Below, piece by piece: positions 55,709 through 64,000 of a stretch of DNA of 64,000 bases (its first letter is position 1; every line of letters begins with the position of its first letter). The position numbers and the translations under genes were made by a program. The DNA is from Zingiber officinale (lineage: Eukaryota; Streptophyta; Magnoliopsida; Zingiberales; Zingiberaceae). The notes below the pieces were generated by a model that searched no databases, had not been told where the DNA came from, and saw only the letters and a program-made list of their open reading frames with translations. The stretch covers positions 33,776,063 to 33,840,062 of the forward strand of contig NC_056002.1 of the NCBI RefSeq assembly GCF_018446385.1, given 5' to 3'.

Positions 55709-58233
55709 TGGTTGCTACTCGGAATACCGTTCAAGTTCCCCTGTACAAAAATTTGTACAAGCATAGAACTATCCTAGCTATCCATGTGCTCTACTGAAGT
55801 TAAATTTGGATTGCAAACGATACTTAACATTATTAATCCAAATTGTCCTTCAGAAGTTAAACTTGGATTGGAAACGATACTTAACATTTTTACTCCAAGT
55901 TTAACCGATGTGTTATTCATAAGTTAAACCTTATTACAGAAGTTAATTAAATATCTATTTCAAAGATTGGCTTCCAAGTTAAACATGGCGAGGCACTAGG
56001 CCTTCTTGGGTATGGGATCATCCACCACTTCCTAGACAAAACCTTTCAAAGAAATCAGATATTTAACTTCTTACAGTAAACTAGGTGTAACTACAGAGAT
56101 CTCAATAGAAGCACAATATCGAAACATGAAATCGAAAAATAAAATCGATAACAAAACAATAACCTAAAACTGATAGCCTCTTGTGTTGGTATTTCAGAAT
56201 CTATGCAAAGAAAACTAACTAATTAATTCGAAGCAGAAACCATTAATTAGTTATACCTTTCTTTGTAGCTAAAGACCTCTTGATCTTCTGTTGTATTCCT
56301 CTCCTCCTCTTGGACGTTGTGTGAGCAACGATCTACCAAGATAAAATTCACCCGAACCACTTCTTCTCCTCTAAGACTCTCGAGCCACCAAGGGATGCCA
56401 AAATAGGAAACTCCTTCTCTTCTTCTTCCTCTCCTAGTAACCGACCACCAAGACAGAGTCTTCTCCTTCTCTTTCAAGTTTCGACCACCAATGGATATGA
56501 AGACCAGCCTTAGAAAGAAGAAAGGGGGAGAAGGAAAGATGGTATGCCACCGGCCTAAAGGAAGAAATCAAGGGGAGAAAAGAAAAGAGAGAGGTCGGCC
56601 ACCACAAGGATTAAGAGAGAGGACTTAGAGAGATCTTAGAATTGTCTTCTTATGAGGCATCCTCTACCTCTCTTTTATAATCCTTGGTCATGGTAAAAAA
56701 GGAAAGTTTTAAATATAATTAAAACTTCCTTATTTCTTGCCTCCCCTTAAAAAGGAAATTTTAACAACAATTAAAATCTCTTTTTTCTAAATTTCCTATT
56801 GTACATAGTAACAAAAGGAAAGTTTTAAAAATTAATCTCTCACTTTTAAAACATGTAGACAACTACAAAAAGGAAAGATTAATTAAAACTTCTCTTTTTA
56901 AATCATGGTTATAAAAAGGAAAATTTTATCAAAAATTAAAATATCTTTTTTAAACATTATAGATAACTATAAATAAGGAAACATTTTAACAAAATTAAAA
57001 TCTCTCTTTAATCTTTTATAGATAACCATAAAAGGAAAGATTTTAAAATTTTAAAACTCTCTCTTAAAACCATAAGGATGACTATAAAAGGAAATTTTAA
57101 AATTAAAATTTCTCTTTTAAATCCCTTCATTTAATGGTTACAAAAGGAAAGATTTTAACAAAATAAAATCTCCCTTTATTCTTAGTGGTGTGGTCGGTCC
57201 CATGCTTGGACACCAAGCATGGTTTGGCTGGCCACCTCTTGGACTCCAAGTTGATGCTTGGCCGACCCCCTTGCTCCACGCAAGGATGTGTCCGACCCAT
57301 TACTTGGGTAACAAGTGGATTTGGTGGATACAAGGCTTAATAGAGGCTACAACAGGGACCGAGAGGAGAAATTGGTTTTGGTCTCCCGATGAGCTTGAGA
57401 TTCCTGTGTTCGCCCCGAACACCCAACTCAAGTTCATCAATAATAACTCATGCCACTAAAGAATTTTTATTGAACTACCACACCAATCCCAAATTACATT
57501 ATGGGCTCCTTCTTATTATGAGTGCATTAATCTCCCTGTGTTTAAGATATCGAATGCCCATTAATTAAATAAGTTACTGACAATTTACTTAATTAATATC
57601 TAGCTCCAAGAGTAGTACCACTCAACTTCATTATCATGCCGGACTAAGTCCACCTGCAGGATTTACATGATAATCCTTATGAGCTCCTCAAGGGGACATC
57701 ATCAACCTAGATTACGAGGACACAGTTTCCTTCTATAATCAACAACACATCATATAAATAATATCATTTCCCAACTTATCGGACATATTGATTTAACAAA
57801 CTAAATCTCACCCATTGATAAATCAAAGAAATAAATTCTAAGTATATGTGCTTGTTATTATATCGGGATTAAGAGTATGCACATCCATAATAACAGAGGT
57901 TTTGTTCTTTTATGTAGTCAGTATAAAAAAAATAACCTCAAATGGTCCTACTCAATACACACATAGTGTACTAATGTAATTTTATAGTTAAGATAAATTA
58001 ATACTAAATTACACTACAACCACTCCAATGGTTTACCCCATTCCATCTTGGTTGTGAGCTACTATTTATAATTTATAAGGAACTGATAACATGATCTTCT
58101 GTGTCACACCAAACACCATGTTATCTACAATATAAATTAAATGGACAACTGCATTTAACATAAATGCAGACATTTGACCAATGTGATTTTTATGTTCATA
58201 CTAAAAGCTAGGCTTTTAGTATACATCCCAACA
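55709..58233 (-). repeat. 3' LTR of the Copia element, 2525 bp
   Basis: Both termini are defined by comparison with the 5' copy. The minus-strand TATA (TTATAAAAG) lies at 56674-56682. Blocks of ggaaagattttaa/ttaaaatctc repeat through 56690-57170. The short frames at 56247-56477 and 57127-57459 recur in the 5' LTR and are not genes. Confidence 0.9.
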
Positions 58234-58246
58234 ATCTCCCACTTAT
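58234..58246 (-). promoter_or_regulatory. Polypurine tract of the Copia element
   Basis: On the minus strand ATAAGTGGGAGAT immediately precedes the LTR start TGTTGGG, the usual Copia arrangement. Confidence 0.8.
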
Positions 58247-58355
58247 ACTAAAAGACTATGCTGCCGTATATACTGCCATACATCTAATTTCCATCCTCTC
58301 AACATGCCCATCAAAAGCTTTCGCTGGAAAGACCTTAGAGAAAGGATCTGCCAAG

Positions 58356-59230
58356 TTATCTTACTGATGTAATCTTGACGACAACAACCTCTCCTCGTAT
58401 TAGGTGGTACTTGCGCTCTATGTGTTTACTTGTCTTATGGGCCCATGGTTCCTTCGAGTTTTCTACTGCACCACTATTATCACAATAAACTGTAATAATT
58501 TTAGGCAAACCAGGAATCACATCTAAGTCCATCATGAAGTTTCTAAGCCATACAGCTTCTATGGCTGCCTCAGAGACTGCCACATACTCAGCTTCTATGG
58601 TGGACTCTGAAAGGTATTTCTGCTTTACACTCCTCCATTGTTATGACTCTACCTCCTAAAGTAAATACAAAACCCCAAGGCCGACTTACTATTGTCCCAT
58701 TCAATCCGTGCAACCCACAGGGAGCAAATTATCTGTCTTGTAAACTAGCATATAATCTCTAGTTCTTCTCAGGTACTTTAATATATGCTTTCCGGCAGTC
58801 CAGTGTCCCGGTCCTGAGTGACTTGGATATCTGCTAACCATGCCCATGGTAAAACAAATATCAGGTCTCGTACATAACATTGCATACATTAGGCTTCCTA
58901 CAGTTAAAGCATAAGGAACTGCCTTCATCTCCTCTATCACTTTTAATGTCTTAAGAGACATCTCCTTTGATAAAGGTGCTCCATACCGAAATGGTAAGAA
59001 ACCTTTCTTGGAGTTTTGCATGCTAAAAAGAGCAAGGATAGTATTGAAGTATGAAGCTTGGGATAAGGACAATATCCTTTTCTTGTGATCCCTTATTACT
59101 TTAATCCCAAGAATATATCCACATTCTCCCAAGTCATTCATATCAAAACACTTGGACAACCATACCCTTATGTCTGACAATCACTTTGATATTGTTTCCA
59201 ATGAGCAAAATGTCATCTACGTATAGTACA
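58356..59230 (-). pseudogene. Copia reverse transcriptase (C-terminal half) and RNase H
   Basis: The catalytic YVDDILLIG lies at 59200-59223, followed by a frame change, then NDLGECGYILGIKVIRD (about 59090-59140) and SQASYFNTIL (59050). GSLMYAMLCTRPDICFTMGM (58820-58890) and RNase H parts VYCDNSGAVENS and HKTSKHIERKYHLIR (58390-58480) follow. Stops occur at 58701 and between the two domains. The fingers/palm part before YVDD is missing. Confidence 0.88.
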
Positions 59231-59376
59231 AGAAATACTACCACGTTTCTATCACTCTTCTTGTATACACAAGACCCATCCGGTCACTGAATAAATCCAT
59301 AAGACTGGATCACTTCATTAAATCGGATATTCCAAGATCTCTTGTTTCATCATATGTCCAGGGATCAGGTTCATGT

Positions 59377-60030
59377 TCACCAGGGATCAAGTCCAAAAAT
59401 TCTCTCAAAAACAACCCTCCCACTACGATGAGGCATTACTTGTAATTGTGCATCATTTGTGACACGTGTTGCAGTTTCTTGTGGTATCTCATCTTGTACC
59501 ATTGGTACTAAAATAAACGTGTATTCTCTAATTTCATCAAGAACAATTTTACTCATGGGCTTGTGGTTCATTACATAGTCTTCTTCTAAAAATCGGCCAT
59601 TTGTGTTAACAATGACTTTCTGATCTTTAGGACTATAAAATAAACCACCTTTCGTTCCTTTAGGATAACCCACAAACAAGCGAACTTCTGTACGTGATTC
59701 CAACTTATCAGTGTCTCCCTTCAACACATGTGTTGGACTATCCCAAATCTGAATATGCTTCAGACTAGGCTTACGTCCATTCCATAATTCTATGGGAGTA
59801 GAGGGTACTGACTTAGAAGGTACCATATTCAGAATGTACTCTGCTGTTTCCAGAGCATATCCCCAAAATGAATTTGGTAATTCTGAATAACTCATCATTG
59901 ATCTAACCATTTCCATAAGAGCCCTATTCCTTCGTTCTACCACACCATTCTGTTAGGGTGTACCAGGTGTAGACAGTTGGGATTGAATCCCGGCCTCTGA
60001 TAAGTAACTCTTAAAATCTCCTAAGAGGTA
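59377..60030 (-). pseudogene. Copia integrase, C-terminal part
   Basis: The frame 59943-59377 contains [17 protein letters not shown] (after the third catalytic Glu region), [16 protein letters not shown] and [17 protein letters not shown], the Copia integrase tail, then a linker ending GLDPW before RT. It is separated from the upstream integrase by a frameshift at about 60030. Confidence 0.88.
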
Positions 60031-60031
60031 C

Positions 60032-61060
60032 TCACCACCAGAGATCAGACCATAGTGTCTTGATACTTTTACCATGACGTTTCTCCACATCAGCCTTGTA
60101 CTCTTTGAACTTATCAAAGCACTCAAACTTGCGGCGCATCAAGTAAATGTACTCGTATCTTGAATAGTTGTCTATAAAAGAGACGAAATATTCAAAACCA
60201 CCTCTTTCCTGGATAGTCATAGGTCCACACAAATCAGAATGAACCAATTCCAACACATCTTTGGCTCTATACCCCTTAGCCTTAAAAGGTCTCTTGTTCA
60301 TTTTTCCTTCCAAGCAAGACTCGCAGGTTGGAAAGTTTACCACCAATGAACCCCAAAGTCCATCGACTATTAACCTTTGAATCCTACTCAAGTTAATATG
60401 ACCTAGCCTTAGATGCCAAAGATATGTTTGGTTCATTTCCAAAGGCTGCTTTCTCTTATTTGAATTAGAAGATGTGTTATTAATTTCCATTTGTTGCATC
60501 GTGGGAGTTATTGGATTTAGAGTATACAAATTGCCAACTAATGTACCAGAACAAATAATCACTATATTTTTCTTGACCGCCACTTTATCATCAAAAGAAA
60601 TAGAATATCCATTCTCAAATAGTTTAGAAACTGAAATCAAATTCTTTCTAAAACTCGATACATAAAGGCAATTTCTCAAAATTAATGTTTTATTCCTATC
60701 AAAGGCTAAATAAACATCTCTCACTGCAACAGCCGCCACTTTCGTATCATTTCCCATGTAAACGGTGATTTCTCCTTCATGTAGTCGTCGGGTTTCCTGG
60801 AGCCCCTGCAATGAATTGCAGACATGATCAGTGGCTCCCGTATCTACACACCAGGTACCGGTAGATAACACCACTAAACATGTTTCAACAACTAATGAAT
60901 AAGATACACCTTTATTGTTCTCATTTCTAAGAGGGAAGTCCGCCTTAGTGTCCAAGTTTTGTTTCCAATCATTATAATTGAGACCAGTAAGTCTATTCTC
61001 TTTTAATATAACAGCAAGGGGATTGAAGACTATCCTAAGAATCACAAAATATTTGGTCAA
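60032..61060 (-). pseudogene. Copia protease, GAG-pre-integrase and integrase core
   Basis: 342-codon frame. The protease active site DTGA (60833-60844, CVDTGATDHVC) is intact. The GAG-pre-integrase zinc region has HLRLGHI and CESC (about 60330-60440). The integrase core has HSDLCGPM (first Asp) and SFIDNYSRYEYIYLM, and ends LWSDLWW where intact copies keep the second Asp with a Gly-Gly-Glu; a one-base lesion ends the frame. The N-terminal 40 residues look like gag-end/linker. Confidence 0.88.
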
Positions 61061-62226
61061 GATTTTAGAATTTAAAATAATATTGATTCCTCAAATAATA
61101 TCATTTAAATTCACCAACACCTCAAACACCGTAAATTTTGTATGCCACGTTAGTGTGGACATATACAAAATCAAACATTTGTAAGAGGAGGGTTTTACCC
61201 ATTAATTATCTTATCAACCTAACTTTATGACAAATAAAATCACCTCAAACACCATAAATTTTGTATGTCACGTTAGTGTAGACATATACAAATTCAAACA
61301 TTTGTAAGAGGGGATTTTACCCATTAATTTTATTATTTTGTCAACCTAACTTTATGACAAATTAATAATTGGGTTTTCTTCGGTCACACAAATAATAGCA
61401 GTGACTCCGATGGGGAGGATACTATTAAATGTGCATAAGTGTATACCATTACTTGATACTTAGTCCATTAAATAGGATTGTGCCCCTTCAGTTGGGGAAG
61501 ATCACACGCTCCTAAATAATTTCCTATAACCATCCAGTAAGGAAGTTTGATCTAGTGATCCGCAAACAAACTCCTCCGTTGTGCAGGAAGACACTCAGAG
61601 CTAATATGCAAGTTTGAATGCATCACTTACAAACCAGTAATGGAGACCGTGGAATTTAAATAAAATTCCTCTCCCACTTAGTTATTTAGAGATGAGGAAT
61701 TTTAACATGCACACAAGCACACACAGCATAAAAGGCAATAAATAAGAAAAATAATTTTCCAACTATTATGGCCTCATCCAATGTTGTCCTCCGTATGCCA
61801 CCAACCCTAGCTGCCGCCAAAGGGTTTACGTCGTCGCGTCCATCATGCTTCCTTTTCCGCTGTGCCTCCGGTGCTCAATTAGTACCACGCCTCGTAAGGA
61901 TATGATCCACGACAAAAAATAAAATTTTACATTTATCGATCCTATATTCCACGAAGGAATGTACATGTAATATAGATTGATCAGAATGTAAAATCCTAAT
62001 AACTAATACAGCTCCTACTATATTAAATAATTACAATCATGCACACATATAAAATGCCCTCGACATGTCCGAGGGTCCAATCACACACAATCATAATAGG
62101 TCATAATAATTGGAGCCTGCAACCACAGAGTTAATTTATTTGCACATCCTACTATTATCTTGCCTAAACTTATGTATGAAAAGTACATAATTAACTGAAA
62201 ACCAAACACACAAAGGCAAAAACCTA
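61061..62226 (-). other. Copia internal region where gag is missing
   Basis: Between PBS and protease there are 1.17 kb with no gag-like frame. It contains a duplicated segment (61118-61368) and AT-rich text. Normal Copia gag would need about 1 kb, so gag has been replaced or erased. Confidence 0.6.
61118..61368. repeat. About 123-bp tandem duplication inside the Copia element
   Basis: Copies 61118-61240 and 61241-about 61368 start cacctcaaacacc(g/a)taaa and end caacctaactttatgacaaa. The second has short indels. Identity is about 90%. Confidence 0.85.
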
Positions 62227-62238
62227 GCTCTGATACCA
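62227..62238 (-). promoter_or_regulatory. Primer-binding site, initiator tRNA-Met type
   Basis: On the minus strand TGGTATCAGAGC, complementary to the 3' end of plant initiator tRNA-Met. It begins five bases after the 5' LTR end (..GTAGCAACCA). Confidence 0.9.
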
Positions 62239-62243
62239 ATTGC

Positions 62244-64000
62244 TGGTTGCTACTATGAATATCGTTCTAATTCCACTGTACAAAAATTTGTGCATGCATA
62301 GAACTATCCTAGCTACCCATGTGCTCTACTGAAGTTAAATTTGGATTACAAACAATGCTTAACATTATTAATCCAAATTATCCTTCAGAAGTTAAACTTG
62401 GATTGGAAACGATACATAACATTTTTACTTTAAGTTTAACCGATGTGTTCTTCATAAGTTAAACCATATTACAGAAGTTAATTAAATATCAATTTCAAAG
62501 ATCGACTTCCAAGTTAAACATGGCGAGACACTAGGCCTTCTTGGGTATGGGATCATCCACCACTTCCTAGACAAAACCTTTCAAAGAAATCGGATATTTA
62601 ACTTCTTACAGTAAACTAGGTTTAACTACAGAGATCTCAATAGAAACACAATATTGAAACATGAAATTGAAAAATAAAATCGATAACAAAACGATAACCT
62701 AAAACCGATAGCCTCTTGTGTTGGTATTTCAGAATCCATGTAAAGAAAACTAACTAATTAATTCGAAGCGAAAATCATTAATTAGTTATACCTTTCTTTG
62801 TAGCTAAAGACCTTTTAATCTTTTGTTGTATTCCTCTCCTCCTCTTGGACGTTGTGTGGGCAACGATCTACCAAGATAGAATCCACCCGAACCACTTCTT
62901 CTCCTCTAAGACTCTCGAGCCACCAAGGGATGTCAAAATAGGAAACTCCTTCTCTTCTTCTTCCTCTCCTAGTAACCGACCACCAAGACAGAGTCTTCTC
63001 CTTTTCTTTCAAGTTTCGGCCACCAATGGATATGAAGATCGACCTTAGAAAGAAGAAAGTGGGAGAAGGAAAGATGGTATGCTGCCGACCTAAAGGAAAA
63101 AATCAAGGGGAGAAGAGAAAAGAGAGAGGTCGGCCACCACAAGGATTAAGAGAGAGGACTTAGAGAGATTTTAGAATTGTCTTCTTATGAGGCATCCTCT
63201 ACCTCTCTTTTATAATCCTTGGTCATGGTAAAAAAGGAAATTTTTAAACATAATTAAAACTTCCTTATTTGTTGCCTCCCTTAAAAAGGAAATTTTAACA
63301 ACAATTAAAATCTCTATTTTCTAAATTTCCTATTGTACATGGCAACAAAAGGAAAGTTTTAAAAATTAATCTCTCTATTTTAAAATATGTAGACAACTAC
63401 AAAAAGGAAAGATTAATTAAAACTTCTCTTTTTAAATCATGGTTACAAAAAGGAAAGTTTTATCAAAAATTAAAATCTCTCTTTTAAACATTATAGATAA
63501 CTACAATATGGAAAGATTTTAACAAAATTAAAATCTCTCTTTAATCTTTTGTAGATAGTCATAAAAGGAAAGATTTAAAAATTTTAAAACTCTCTCTTAA
63601 AACCATGAGGATGACTATAAAAGGAAATTTTAAAATTAAAATTTCTCTTTTAAATCCCTTCATTGAATGGCTACAAAAGGAAAGATTTTAATAAAATAAA
63701 ATCTCCCTTTATTCTTAGCGGTGTGGTCGGCCCCATGCTTGGACACCAAACATGGTTTGGCCGACCACCTCTTGGGCTCCAAGTTGATGTTTGGCTGACC
63801 CCCTTGCTTTAAGCAAGGATGTGCCCGACCCATTACTTGGGTAAGAAGTGGATTTGGTGGATACAAGGCTTAATAGAGGCTACAACAGAGACCGAGAGGA
63901 GAAATTAGTTTTGGTCTCCTGTTGAGTTTGAGCTTCCTGTGTTCGCCCCAAATACCCAACTCAAATTCATCAATAATAACTCATGCCACTAAAGAGTTAT
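62244..64000 (-). repeat. 5' LTR of the Copia element, partial
   Basis: Aligns with 55709-57465 at roughly 93-95% by eye with a few short indels; the remainder (U3 start) is beyond the window. TATA at 63206-63214. The divergence between the two LTRs suggests an old insertion. Confidence 0.9.

Larger units (their letters stand above)
55709..64000 (-). mobile_element. Ty1/Copia retrotransposon, 5' LTR running off the window
   Basis: 3' LTR 55709-58233 (TGTTGGGATGTATAC..GTAGCAACCA), PPT 58234-58246, internal 58234-62243, PBS 62227-62238, 5' LTR from 62244 outwards. Only about 4.0 kb lies between the LTRs, with protease, integrase, part of RT and RNase H. No recognisable gag, and RT lacks its first half. 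The domain order protease-integrase-RT-RNase H defines Copia. Confidence 0.92.

Overview
This is a eukaryotic, flowering-plant nuclear window. Three single-copy genes with clean GT/AG introns (an Aux/IAA repressor, a myeloid-leukemia-factor-like protein, an AT-hook/PPC protein), a nuclear tRNA-Phe(GAA) and a SAUR auxin-gene relic sit as islands in nested LTR retrotransposons. The repeats look like those of a monocot, perhaps Zingiberales; that placement is inference. There is no sign of a bacterial, organellar or viral genome.

Layout. 1-5.1 kb: the 3' end of one LTR element, then a 3.76-kb solo LTR (1375-5130, target duplication ATAGG). 6.4-8.9 kb: Aux/IAA gene, minus strand, five exons, 194 aa. 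10.09-10.89 kb: a Tourist/Harbinger-like MITE with a perfect 15-bp inverted repeat and TTA duplication. 10.9-13.9 kb: a decayed Ty3/gypsy element (LTR, gag, protease) cut off by a Copia-type LTR. 15.5-28.0 kb: a second Copia-type LTR (minus strand) split by a complete 10,487-bp Ty3/gypsy element (16352-26838, duplication TTATG). That element carries gag-pol on the plus strand and a spliced antisense gene between pol and the 3' LTR. 28-31.2 kb: GC-rich and LTR-like repeats. 31.6-32.1 kb: SAUR pseudogene. 33.5-36.5 kb: MLF-like gene, minus strand, six coding exons, 316 aa. 36.6 kb: tRNA-Phe. 37.77-44.42 kb: a short, pol-less relative of the gypsy element on the minus strand (duplication TACTT), filled with expanded minisatellites and split by a 2.46-kb solo LTR (duplication GCTTG). 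45.5-48.3 kb: AT-hook/PPC gene, minus strand, five exons, 414 aa. 49.6-53.1 kb: an LTR-like region with minisatellites, two LINE fragments and a tandem array. 53.1-55.6 kb: a Copia-type LTR inside that array. 55.7 kb to the window end: a Copia element on the minus strand whose 5' LTR runs off the window; gag is absent and the reverse transcriptase is partly deleted.

How it fits together. The host genes do not form an operon or cluster; the Aux/IAA gene and the SAUR relic both belong to auxin-response families, but their proximity is probably chance. Most of the sequence records successive transposition, LTR-LTR recombination (at least two well-bounded solo LTRs) and decay. No new defence or metabolic system was found. 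The most unusual items are the antisense spliced gene in the gypsy element, the satellite-rich deletion derivative of the same family, a palindrome-rich solo LTR, an Aux/IAA protein with an altered repression motif, and an AT-hook protein with only one canonical hook.
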